Origin: HGM04593 sp045646845
Lineage (GTDB): Bacteria > Bacteroidota > Bacteroidia > Bacteroidales > Bacteroidaceae
DNA length: 44,053 nt
Direction of reading: 5' to 3'
Assembly: GCA_045646845.1 (NCBI GenBank)
Contig: JAZRLO010000005.1
Coordinates: 1 to 44,053 of the forward strand
A program made the translations under genes and the position numbers. The notes below the pieces were generated by a model that did not search any database, had not been told where the DNA came from, and saw nothing but the letters and a program-made list of their open reading frames with translations. Positions 15,091 to 22,526 of the stretch are shown piece by piece. The stretch's first letter is position 1. Each line of letters starts with the position of its first letter.

Positions 15091-15591
15091 TTATTCTTCA
15101 ATTCCGTATATGCCGCCGCCCATTATCCATTTCTCTTCATTGTAGTCATATTCAAAGGAATATGAGTAAATGAAGTTCTCTCTGCCCTTTTCCCTGAAGC
15201 CCAGGAAGTATGTACAACTTCTGTTGAAGGTATGTGCCTTCTCGCTGAACTTTACGTTGAAACTGTTGGAACCAGTCTTTGTTACAGTGAACACTTCGTT
15301 CTCAGGATTGCGGTAGGTGTAGGTGAAAACATCTTCCTTTTCGTAGTTCTGGTTGTTTCCCCAAAGATCCTTTACCTGAATCTTTCCTGGATTGATGCAA
15401 TTGAATCCCTTGAAATACATTTCGCCTACATCGGACATTGCGGGTTCGCGGAGTTCGAATTCATTGGCCGAAATCCTTTTATTGACTTTGAACGATGTCT
15501 CTGCGGTATTTTGAATCAGATGCAACTCATCTTCGGTGCATGATGTAAGAACGAAGATGCTGCACAGGAGTAAAAGAAAGAGTTTTTTCAT
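15091..15591 (-). CDS. Small lipoprotein of unknown function
   Basis: The 166-residue product begins MKKLFLLLLCSIFVLTSCTE, a lipoprotein signal with lipobox LTSC and acylated C18. The residues after the cysteine (TEDE) are acidic, compatible with Bacteroidetes surface-export signals, but this is weak evidence. The mature part is beta-rich with many aromatic residues (YTYRNPEN, YSYSFEYDY). No family is recognised. It has its own promoter and a strong terminator, so it is monocistronic. Confidence 0.75.
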   Translation of the reverse strand: MKKLFLLLLCSIFVLTSCTEDELHLIQNTAETSFKVNKRISANEFELREPAMSDVGEMYFKGFNCINPGKIQVKDLWGNNQNYEKEDVFTYTYRNPENEVFTVTKTGSNSFNVKFSEKAHTFNRSCTYFLGFREKGRENFIYSYSFEYDYNEEKWIMGGGIYGIEE

Positions 15592-15655
15592 GGTATCATT
15601 GTTTTATGATTAGTGTTATGTGTGCCGATAGTCCTCTGTTTCAGATTCTACGGGA

Positions 15656-15685
15656 CAAATATAGAGATTTTTTCTATAGTGCAAA
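15656..15685 (-). promoter_or_regulatory. Promoter for the small lipoprotein gene
   Basis: On the minus strand the -7 box TATATTTG (exact consensus) is at 15656-15663 and TTTG at 15682-15685 is 18 bp upstream. The leader is about 60 nt. Confidence 0.72.
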
Positions 15686-15770
15686 GGTAAAAATGCAATT
15701 TTAACGGGGTAAAATATCGTAAATCAACAATATACAAAACGTAATGGTATTGTCCGGTGGGTCGATTTCC

Positions 15771-15813
15771 AAAAAAAATGCCGGGCCAAAAGATTTTGGT
15801 CCGGCATTTTTTT
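15771..15813 (-). terminator. Symmetric terminator after the DUF4890-like gene
   Basis: AAAAAAAATGCCGGGCCAAAA pairs with the T-rich arm TTTTGGTCCGGCATTTTTTT around a GAT loop. It lies about 18 bp past the minus-strand stop at 15832. The A/T flanks make it usable in both directions. Confidence 0.85.
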
Positions 15814-15831
15814 GGATTGATAGGCTGTTTC

Positions 15832-16320
15832 TTATTTTCCACCTCTTCTGCCACCGCGATGTCCGCCTCCACGGCGTCCTCCGCGTCCTTGCTGCATTTT
15901 TTTCTGTCGCTCCTCCCTGTATGCAGTATATTTCTTATATTGTTCGGGGGTGAGGAGGCTTTTCATCTGCTCGTCGCGTATCTTTTCACGCTCCTTGTAA
16001 ATTTCCATCTGTGCTTTCATATCCTCCTCTGTAGGGCGCACGCGCTCTGGCTTCTTTCCCTCCGCGCGCATCTTCTCCATGCGCTCCCGACGGGCGTTTA
16101 TACTGTCCTGCATGGTGAGGGCATCGGCATAGTTCATTATGAATACGCATTGGTACTGCATGCTGTCGAGCTGCAGCACTTCGTTAAGGGCGTTAGTCTG
16201 CCGCAGTGCGGTCTCTTCGGGGTTGAATTCCCGGCGTGTGCGTTCTCTGTCGTTTCCGCTCTGTGCGTATGCTGATGCTGCGATGACAATTGCAACAAGG
16301 CATAAAAGAATCTTTTTCAT
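15832..16320 (-). CDS. Secreted DUF4890-like protein
   Basis: The 162-residue product has a Sec signal peptide (MKKILLCLVAIVIAASAYAQ) with a signal peptidase I type AYAQ end. The mature part is highly charged and predicted mostly helical, with the phrase LLTPEQYKKYTAYREERQKK, typical of DUF4890-type envelope proteins that resemble Spy/CpxP-like LTxEQ proteins. A basic Gly/Arg-rich tail follows. It is probably periplasmic. A chaperone-like or stress role is possible by analogy only. Confidence 0.75.
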   Translation of the reverse strand: MKKILLCLVAIVIAASAYAQSGNDRERTRREFNPEETALRQTNALNEVLQLDSMQYQCVFIMNYADALTMQDSINARRERMEKMRAEGKKPERVRPTEEDMKAQMEIYKEREKIRDEQMKSLLTPEQYKKYTAYREERQKKMQQGRGGRRGGGHRGGRRGGK

Positions 16321-16371
16321 GATATTTTCTGTTTTTTATTGTCTTGGAAATTCTACATCTTATTAAACCAG

Positions 16372-16398
16372 TACAGCCCCTGCAGGGCAGGAGCTGTA
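16372..16398. other. Near-perfect hairpin in the lolD downstream gap
   Basis: TACAGC 16372-16377 pairs with GCTGTA 16393-16398, and CCTGC 16379-16383 with GCAGG 16387-16391, with a C/A mismatch and AGG loop. There is no T-run on either side. It lies between lolD and the DUF4890-like gene and could be part of the latter's leader. Nothing else is seen in 16321-16489. Confidence 0.45.
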
Positions 16399-16489
16399 GA
16401 GACAAACATTGAAAAACAACGAGCAAATAGCTCATCATCTGTTTATATGACACTCTTGTTTAGCGAATGTCAAACGGATAGACTTTTGT

Positions 16490-17161
16490 TTAACATTTTT
16501 TAACCGTAGTGCATTCGATTACTCCGTCAACCATGCGTATTGTACGGTCTGTGTAGGAAGCCAGGTTTTCGTCATGGGTCACGATGATGAAGGTCTGTCC
16601 GAACCTCTCCCTCAGGTCGAAGAACAGCTTGTGCAGTTCCTCCTTGTTGTGGCTGTCAAGGCTGCCCGAGGGCTCATCGGCAAGCACTACGTCCGGGCGG
16701 TTGATAAGCGCGCGTGCTACTGCGACACGCTGGTTCTCTCCTCCCGACATCTCTGCAGGCTTGTGTCCGGCGCGCTCCTCCAGTCCCATTATGCGCAGCA
16801 GTTCCATGGCCTCCTTCTCTGCCTCGTTGCGGTTGCGTCCGGCAATGAGTGCCGGTATTATGATGTTCTCGAGTGCTGTGAATTCAGGCAACAGCTGGTG
16901 GAACTGGAACACGAATCCGATATGTCTGTTACGGAATGCCGCCAGTCTCTTGCCGTTCATGCAGGCGAGGTCCTCGCCGTTGAACAATATGCTGCCGCCG
17001 GTAGGCTTGTCGAGTGTTCCGATGAGCTGAAGCAGAGTGGTCTTTCCGGCTCCGCTCGGTCCTACGATGCTTATTATCTCTCCTTTTTCCACAGTCAGGT
17101 TCACGCCCTTAAGAACAAGAAGGTCGCCGAACTTTTTTGTGAGTTCCTTTATCTCTATCAT
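16490..17161 (-). CDS. lolD: Lipoprotein-releasing ABC transporter ATPase LolD
   Basis: A 223-residue ATPase with P-loop GPSGAGKTT, Q loop FVFQFHQLLPEFTALEN, signature MSGGENQRVAVARALINRP, Walker B VVLADEPSGSLD and the H loop IVTHD. The sequence fits the LolD/MacB/FtsE group; LolD energises release of lipoproteins from the inner membrane to LolA. The start at MIEIKEL was chosen because its ATG overlaps the tcdA stop codon (ATGA); a longer reading frame adds 11 unlikely residues. A LolC/E-type permease is encoded nearby at 19120, but in another operon. Confidence 0.85.
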   Translation of the reverse strand: MIEIKELTKKFGDLLVLKGVNLTVEKGEIISIVGPSGAGKTTLLQLIGTLDKPTGGSILFNGEDLACMNGKRLAAFRNRHIGFVFQFHQLLPEFTALENIIIPALIAGRNRNEAEKEAMELLRIMGLEERAGHKPAEMSGGENQRVAVARALINRPDVVLADEPSGSLDSHNKEELHKLFFDLRERFGQTFIIVTHDENLASYTDRTIRMVDGVIECTTVKKC

Positions 17162-17862
17162 ATATTCTTTATTACATATTCTGTCATATAGCACCCGAAC
17201 GTCGCCGTGAAGTATCCCAAAGAACCGATTATGGGCTTTCCCCCTTCGGGGTTTGGCTTTATGGCCGTTCTTGCCGGTTCTTCCATGCTGAATATTACCG
17301 GTAGCCGATGCTTGCCGCGCTCGTCGCGCAGCAGCCGCCTAAGGTTTTTGGCAAGCGTACAGTGTTCGCTCTTCCATAAATCACCCGTGCGTATGTCTGC
17401 AAGGTTACATTTGGCTCCTGCCCCCATGCTCGAAACTATTCTTGTACCGCGCTTCCAGCACTCCCTGATGAGGGCGGCCTTTGACGGCAGCGAGTCTATT
17501 GCGTCAACAACAAAGTCAAATCCTCGGTCGAGCAGAGCCGGGATGTTATCCGGCTCTATGAATTGTCTTATGGCCGTGACTTCCATTCCCGGGTTGATTG
17601 CGAGCAGGCGTTCTGCCACGACATCGCACTTGGGCTTGCCTACATTTCCGGCAAGTGCCGGCATCTGGCGGTTTATATTGGTCACGTCAACCGTGTCGGC
17701 ATCTACAATGGTCATGCGTCCCACGCCTGCACGGCATAACATCTCGGCGGCCCATGAGCCTACGCCTCCTACGCCCACAATTAGCAGGTGTGCCTTTTTC
17801 AATCTCTCCTGCTTCTCCTCTCCCAGCAGCAATTCGCCGCGCTGTAACCAGTTGTCACTCAT
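17158..17862 (-). CDS. tcdA: tRNA threonylcarbamoyladenosine dehydratase (TcdA/CsdL family)
   Basis: The 234-residue E1-like protein has the nucleotide-binding motif GVGGVGSWAAEML at ~31-43, followed by DADTVDVTNINRQ. It includes the adenylation-domain residues DAIDSLPSKAAL and a C-terminal membrane-associating helix region (GYFTATFGCYMTEYV). TcdA dehydrates t6A37 to cyclic t6A in tRNAs that read ANN codons. Length fits the family (about 240-270). Its stop overlaps lolD by the ATGA arrangement, so the two genes are translationally coupled. Confidence 0.9.
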   Translation of the reverse strand: MSDNWLQRGELLLGEEKQERLKKAHLLIVGVGGVGSWAAEMLCRAGVGRMTIVDADTVDVTNINRQMPALAGNVGKPKCDVVAERLLAINPGMEVTAIRQFIEPDNIPALLDRGFDFVVDAIDSLPSKAALIRECWKRGTRIVSSMGAGAKCNLADIRTGDLWKSEHCTLAKNLRRLLRDERGKHRLPVIFSMEEPARTAIKPNPEGGKPIIGSLGYFTATFGCYMTEYVIKNI

Positions 17863-17955
17863 AATTCTTCAACAATGTGCCGCACATCGCGGCCTTTCAC
17901 CTGGCGAAAGTACAAAAAAATAGCGACAGAGTGGGGGATATAGATAAAATTTAAG

Positions 17956-17963
17956 TATTTTTG
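17956..17963 (+). promoter_or_regulatory. Possible -7 promoter element for asd
   Basis: An exact TAnnTTTG box (TATTTTTG) lies at 17956-17963 in the divergent region between tcdA and asd. No clear TTTG -33 element precedes it. Confidence 0.45.
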
Positions 17964-18031
17964 CCGATGGTTCAGACGTCCGGCTTGTACGGCGCCTGTG
18001 TCTTATGTTTGACAAACTAACTTTTACAGAT

Positions 18032-19042
18032 ATGAAAATAGCAATAGTAGGTGTCAGCGGAGCGGTAGGACAGGAGTTCCTTCGCGTTCTCGACGAGAGA
18101 AATTTCCCATTCGACGAACTGGTGCTTTTCGGCTCGGCTCGCAGTGCAGGACAGGTTTATAACTTCCGTGGAGTGGACTATGTCGTAAAAGAGCTCAAAC
18201 ACAACGATGACTTTGAAGGCATCGACTATGCTTTCGTTTCGGCAGGCGGCAGTGTGTCAAAGGAGTTCGCGGAGACTATAACGAAGCACGGAGCGGTCAT
18301 GATTGACAACTCAAGCGCGTTCCGTATGGACAGCGATGTGCCTCTTGTAGTTCCCGAGGTGAACCCTACCGATGCGTATAATCGTCCCCGTGGCATCATC
18401 GCCAACCCTAACTGTACGACAATACAGATGGTGGTCGCGCTCAAGGCAATAGAGAACCTTTCACATATCAAGCGCGTACACGCTTCTACATATCAGGCAG
18501 CAAGCGGTGCCGGTGCGGCAGCCATGGCGGAACTCTATGAGCAGTACCGTCAGGTGCTTGCAGGTGAGGAGCCTACTGTGGAGAAATTCGCTTACCAGTT
18601 GGCATTCAACGTTATTCCTCAGATTGATGTATTTACCGACAACGGTTATACAAAAGAGGAGATGAAGATGTACAACGAGACACGCAAGATAATGCACAGC
18701 GACATTGAGGTCAGTGCGCAGTGCGTCCGTGTGCCGGCTCTCCGTTCACACTCACAGTCATTGTGGATAGAGACAGAGCATCCGTTGAGCGTCGAGGAGG
18801 TACGTTGTGCCATTGCCGAGGGCGAAGGACTTATACTTATGGACTGCCCTGAGGACAAGGTATATCCGATGCCTCTCTTCCTCGCCGGTCAGGACCCCGT
18901 ATATGTTGGCCGTATCCGCAAGGATATAACAAACCCCAACGGCATACTCATGTGGATTGTAGGTGACCAGATAAAGAAGGGTGCCGCACTCAATGCAGTG
19001 CAGATAGCCGAATATCTTATCGCTCACCCCGAAAAGAGGTAA
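18032..19042 (+). CDS. asd: Aspartate-semialdehyde dehydrogenase
   Basis: The 336-residue product begins MKIAIVGVSGAVGQEFLRVL, with the NADP-binding GxxGxxG motif. The active-site cysteine is C128 in NPNCTTIQ. The catalytic histidine lies in the RSHSQSLWIE region. The enzyme reduces aspartyl phosphate to aspartate semialdehyde for lysine/DAP, threonine and methionine synthesis. The ATG at 18032 was preferred to 18005 because it starts directly at the dinucleotide-binding fold. It is a single gene closed by a palindromic terminator. Confidence 0.95.
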   Translation: MKIAIVGVSGAVGQEFLRVLDERNFPFDELVLFGSARSAGQVYNFRGVDYVVKELKHNDDFEGIDYAFVSAGGSVSKEFAETITKHGAVMIDNSSAFRMDSDVPLVVPEVNPTDAYNRPRGIIANPNCTTIQMVVALKAIENLSHIKRVHASTYQAASGAGAAAMAELYEQYRQVLAGEEPTVEKFAYQLAFNVIPQIDVFTDNGYTKEEMKMYNETRKIMHSDIEVSAQCVRVPALRSHSQSLWIETEHPLSVEEVRCAIAEGEGLILMDCPEDKVYPMPLFLAGQDPVYVGRIRKDITNPNGILMWIVGDQIKKGAALNAVQIAEYLIAHPEKR

Positions 19043-19062
19043 ACGGAAAAATCCATATATGA

Positions 19063-19096
19063 CAAGAGAGGGTGACCCGGGTCACCCTCTCTTTGT
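19063..19096. terminator. Palindromic terminator between asd and the LolC/E gene
   Basis: AAGAGAGGGTGACCC at 19064-19078 is followed directly by GGGTCACCCTCTCTT at 19079-19093, a perfect inverted repeat with no spacer. T residues follow. It lies between convergent genes and shares its arms with the terminator at 12846-12957. Confidence 0.8.
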
Positions 19097-19119
19097 TTTG
19101 AATGAAAAGAGCTTCCTTT

Positions 19120-20346
19120 TTATATGAACCTCTTTGTGAGCATCTTTACCGGTAGCCATACCGCAATGAAACCGGCGACTATGACCGTTATGAATACTGT
19201 GGCAACATCGCTTGTCATAATCTCTACAGGGTAGCTTTCGACAATGAATCCGTCGGCACTTCCCATTGACAGAAGCCCGAATTCCTGTTGTACGAAGCAG
19301 AGCAGCAGACCTGTTGCGATTCCGGCAACTGCTCCTATCGTAGAGATTATGCATCCCTCTATGACGAAAATGTTCGCGATGGTTTTGCTGTCGGCACCCA
19401 TGCTCCGCAAGGTCTCCATGTTGTCGCGTTTCTCTATTATGAGCATTGCCAACGAGCCGATGATGTTTACGCAGGCGATAAGGAGTATGAATGTCAGGAA
19501 TATGTAGGATATGAGTTTCTCTATCTGCATCACCTTATAGACATCGTTCTGTTGCTGGTATCTGTCCTGTACTGTATATCCGCTTCCAAGGATACCTGCA
19601 ATCTCCTCTTTTGTCTCTTCAATGTCTGCTCCGGCCTTTACCTTAAGTTCCATTGTGGTGGCTTCGTTGGCATCCCTGCGGAACAGCCTGCGTGCAAAAT
19701 CATCGGATGTGATGATGTAGTTGTGGTCGTATTTTGGCTGGTTCAGAATGAAAACCAGTCCGGTTAAGAATATGCCGCATTTCTTGAAGTTGCGTGCCGG
19801 GATGGTCATGTTTACCTTTCCGCTCCTGTTTGGCGCGTATATCTCCATTGGAGTCGCAGGCGCAATACCGCAGTTCAACTCTTCGATAAGTCCTCCTCCG
19901 AGTATGGCGTAGCTGTTCGTGCCGTCTTCGAGCATGAAACTGCCGTTGCCGTAAAGGCTGCCTGTGAAATCTGTCAGTCTTGTGAACGATTCGTCAATGC
20001 CCTTTACAATGACCATTGCCTGCCTTCCTTTGTATTCAAGCATTGCCTTGTCCTCTACACAGAACGAAACAGCCTCTATCTGCGGCAATCCGCTGACCTT
20101 CGCAATCTCCGTGTTGTCAGTGTTCAGGGATTTGCCTTTGGCGGCCGTGACCTTTATGTCCGGATCCAGTGCCGTGAACTGTCCTGCTACGACAGACTGG
20201 AATCCGTTGAAAACGGACAGGGCACAAATCATCGCCGCCGTAGCCAAGGCTACGCCCGCTATTGCCACACCTGTAATCTTGTTTATGACCTGGTGGCTCT
20301 TTTTTGAGAACAGATAGCGCTTGGCGATGTAAAGCGACAGGTTCAT
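19120..20346 (-). CDS. LolC/LolE-type lipoprotein-releasing permease
   Basis: The 408-residue membrane protein begins MNLSLYIAKRYLFSKKSHQVINKITG, typical of LolC/E. One N-terminal membrane helix (~24-48) is followed by a large periplasmic MacB-like domain. Three C-terminal helices at ~275-300, ~325-350 and ~375-398 form the FtsX-type permease core. With LolD it would extract lipoproteins from the inner membrane. Many Bacteroidetes use one or two LolC/E-like subunits, and which one this is cannot be told. It is the last gene of a three-gene minus-strand operon, 9 bp after rbfA. Confidence 0.87.
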   Translation of the reverse strand: MNLSLYIAKRYLFSKKSHQVINKITGVAIAGVALATAAMICALSVFNGFQSVVAGQFTALDPDIKVTAAKGKSLNTDNTEIAKVSGLPQIEAVSFCVEDKAMLEYKGRQAMVIVKGIDESFTRLTDFTGSLYGNGSFMLEDGTNSYAILGGGLIEELNCGIAPATPMEIYAPNRSGKVNMTIPARNFKKCGIFLTGLVFILNQPKYDHNYIITSDDFARRLFRRDANEATTMELKVKAGADIEETKEEIAGILGSGYTVQDRYQQQNDVYKVMQIEKLISYIFLTFILLIACVNIIGSLAMLIIEKRDNMETLRSMGADSKTIANIFVIEGCIISTIGAVAGIATGLLLCFVQQEFGLLSMGSADGFIVESYPVEIMTSDVATVFITVIVAGFIAVWLPVKMLTKRFI

Positions 20347-20355
20347 CCCGGTATG

Positions 20356-20691
20356 TTATTCTTTGAGGAGTTTGTCTATGTTTTCGATGTAGTCGAGAGA
20401 ATCGTCTATATAGAACTTTAACTCGGGTATTATGCGCAACTGGTGACGTACCCTGTTGCCCAGCTCAAAGCGTATTGCTTTGATGTTCTCATTGAGGTTG
20501 TTTACCACATCATCTCCCTTTTCCGACGGGAATACGCTCAGGTATGCCTTGGCGATACCGAGGTCTGGGCTTACGCGCACCGCGCTTACCGATACCATTA
20601 TGCCGCGTGTCTCTTTTGCAAGGCGAAGCAGAATGTCGCCGAGTTCCTTCTGTATGAGGCGTGAAATCTTGTTCTGTCTTGTACTGTCCAT
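20356..20691 (-). CDS. rbfA: Ribosome-binding factor A
   Basis: A 111-residue KH-fold protein starting MDSTRQNKISRLIQKELGDI, with the RbfA-typical VSVSAVRVSPDLGIAKAYLSV and C-terminal LRIIPELKFYIDDSLDY. RbfA binds 30S precursors and helps 16S 5'-end maturation. It sits 8 bp after the O-methyltransferase and 9 bp before the Lol permease in one operon. Confidence 0.95.
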   Translation of the reverse strand: MDSTRQNKISRLIQKELGDILLRLAKETRGIMVSVSAVRVSPDLGIAKAYLSVFPSEKGDDVVNNLNENIKAIRFELGNRVRHQLRIIPELKFYIDDSLDYIENIDKLLKE

Positions 20692-20699
20692 ATTGTAGT

Positions 20700-21335
20700 C
20701 TATTTCTTTCTAATTATCGTCAATCCGTCGCGCAGGGGGAGAATCACCGCCTCGACCCTTTCGTCGTTGCGCACAAGGTCGTTGAATGCCCTTACGCCGT
20801 TGGTCTGCGCGTCCTGTCTCTCGGGTTCTATCACGTGCCCGTCCCATAGCGTGTTGTCGGCCAATATCCAGCCGCCTTCGTTAAGGTATTCGAGTGCAAG
20901 CTCATAATATTGGATGTACTCCCTCTTGTTGCCGTCGATGAATACCAGGTCGAACTTCTCGCCAAGTTCTGGCACTATCTTCAAGGCATCCCCTATGATG
21001 AACTCCACCTTGTCGGCATATGGCGAACCGTCTATCCAACGGCGTGTGAAGTCCTCCAGTTCGTCTTCCACCTCGAATGTGAATAACTTGCCGCCTTCCC
21101 CGAGCCCTTCGGCCATACAGAGTGCCGAATATCCTGTGAAGGTACCGATTTCGAGAATCCTTTTTGGAGAAATCATCTTCACTATGAATTTCAGTAGCCG
21201 GCCCTGAATGTGTCCCGATGCCATCTGCGGTGCGAGTATCTCGACATGCGTGGCGCGGAACAGCCTATAAAGGTAATCTCCCTCGGGGCTGCTGTGTTCG
21301 GCTATGTATTTGTCAAGTGGTGTGGTTAGGCTCAT
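20700..21335 (-). CDS. Class I SAM-dependent O-methyltransferase
   Basis: A 211-residue protein of the small catechol-type O-methyltransferase family. SAM-binding motif I is LEIGTFTGYSALCMAEGL, motif II is around FTFEVEDE, and the metal-binding segment is DLVFIDGNKREYIQYYE with DNTLWDGHV. Family members methylate catechol-like or flavonoid-like hydroxyls in a metal-dependent way; the substrate is unknown. The start MSLTTPLDKY was chosen over an ATG five codons upstream because it matches the family N-terminus. First gene of the operon with rbfA and the Lol permease. Confidence 0.88.
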   Translation of the reverse strand: MSLTTPLDKYIAEHSSPEGDYLYRLFRATHVEILAPQMASGHIQGRLLKFIVKMISPKRILEIGTFTGYSALCMAEGLGEGGKLFTFEVEDELEDFTRRWIDGSPYADKVEFIIGDALKIVPELGEKFDLVFIDGNKREYIQYYELALEYLNEGGWILADNTLWDGHVIEPERQDAQTNGVRAFNDLVRNDERVEAVILPLRDGLTIIRKK

Positions 21336-21375
21336 ATCTGCAAGGTACAATGACCCGGTGTCATTAATTCATCCG

Positions 21376-21405
21376 CGAAGATACAACAATTTGGCGAGCA
21401 ACAAA
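21376..21405 (-). promoter_or_regulatory. Promoter for the O-methyltransferase-rbfA-lol operon
   Basis: On the minus strand TTTG at 21402-21405 precedes TATCTTCG (one mismatch to TAnnTTTG) at 21376-21383 by 18 bp. The start codon follows about 40 bp later. Confidence 0.6.
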
Positions 21406-21470
21406 GTATCGTAGGGCGATAAACACCCTTTTTGTGTCTCTATTTCGGGTTTTATTGCTAATTTCGCATT

Positions 21471-22394
21471 ATGAAACAGAAACAGCCGATGAACCTTGAT
21501 GTCAAAAGTCCGTTAGTCCGTTACCGCATGTATCTGCAGCTCGAGAAGTCGCTGCGCCCGGCAACGGTGGAGTCGTACCTGTCCGACGTCAACAAACTCG
21601 CGCTCTTCCTGGGCGGGAACGATGCGCTGCCCGGTGCGTCGCTTGACGGTATTAGGGAGTTCCTTTCGTCGCTTGCCGACGTGGGCGTGTGTGCGCGTTC
21701 GCAGGCCCGCATCATTTCCTCCCTCCGCTCCTTCTACGGTTTCATGAAACTCGACGGCTATTCTGAGAGTGACCCGACAGAACTTCTTCTCTCCCCTAAG
21801 ATTGGAATGCACCTTCCCGATGTGCTGACCTTGCAGGAGATTGATGACATCATCAATGCGATAGACCTCTCCAAAGGTGAGGGGCAACGTAACAGGGCTA
21901 TGGTCGAATTGCTGTACAGTTGCGGATTGCGCGTTTCGGAGCTCTGTTCGCTGCGTCTTTCCGACCTTGACATTCAGGGGCAGTTCCTCCGTGTAACCGG
22001 CAAGGGCGACAAACAGCGTCTCGTGCCGGTGTCCCAACGTGCCATAGCCGAAATTGAGGCCTATTTCGAGGATAGGAACAGAATAGAGATAAAGCGTGGT
22101 TACGAGGATTATCTGTTTATAAGTGAACGTCTCAAGAAACCGCTTTCACGCATAACTGTATTCCATATCGTGAAGGAATTGGTCCTTGCTGTCGGGATAA
22201 AGAAGAATGTGAGTCCTCATACCTTCCGTCACTCGTTTGCGACGCATCTGCTGGAGGGTGGTGCCAACCTTCGTGTGATACAGGCCATGCTGGGGCACGA
22301 GAGCATTGCCACAACCGAAATATATACTCATATCGACGCGCTCCGTCTGCGCGAAGAGATAACATGTCACCATCCGCGCAACAGAAGGATGTGA
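21471..22394 (+). CDS. xerD: Site-specific tyrosine recombinase XerD
   Basis: A 307-residue tyrosine recombinase. The N-terminal SAM-like core-binding domain (LEKSLRPATVESYLSDVNKL) spans ~20-105. The catalytic domain carries R154 in SCGLRVSELC, the HTFRHSFATHLLEGG box with the His-x-x-Arg pair, the second His in MLGHESIATTEIY and the nucleophile Y285. It resolves chromosome dimers at dif together with a partner recombinase. No integron or mobile-element genes are beside it, which favours the housekeeping role. XerD over XerC is chosen on overall similarity. Confidence 0.88.
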   Translation: MKQKQPMNLDVKSPLVRYRMYLQLEKSLRPATVESYLSDVNKLALFLGGNDALPGASLDGIREFLSSLADVGVCARSQARIISSLRSFYGFMKLDGYSESDPTELLLSPKIGMHLPDVLTLQEIDDIINAIDLSKGEGQRNRAMVELLYSCGLRVSELCSLRLSDLDIQGQFLRVTGKGDKQRLVPVSQRAIAEIEAYFEDRNRIEIKRGYEDYLFISERLKKPLSRITVFHIVKELVLAVGIKKNVSPHTFRHSFATHLLEGGANLRVIQAMLGHESIATTEIYTHIDALRLREEITCHHPRNRRM

Positions 22395-22431
22395 AAAATA
22401 TAAAATATTTGTCTATCCGGGACCTATTCGT

Positions 22432-22462
22432 TTTGTCAATTCGAACCGTAGAGTTAACTTTG
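22432..22462 (+). promoter_or_regulatory. Strong promoter for the TPR lipoprotein gene
   Basis: TTTG at 22432-22435 and an exact -7 box TAACTTTG at 22455-22462 are 19 bp apart, a close match to the Bacteroidetes consensus. The leader is about 58 nt. Confidence 0.78.
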
Positions 22463-22526
22463 TAAAAGTTTATAAAAACGATTATTGAATAAACTACGGC
22501 AATAACTGAATCTTAAATTATAATCA

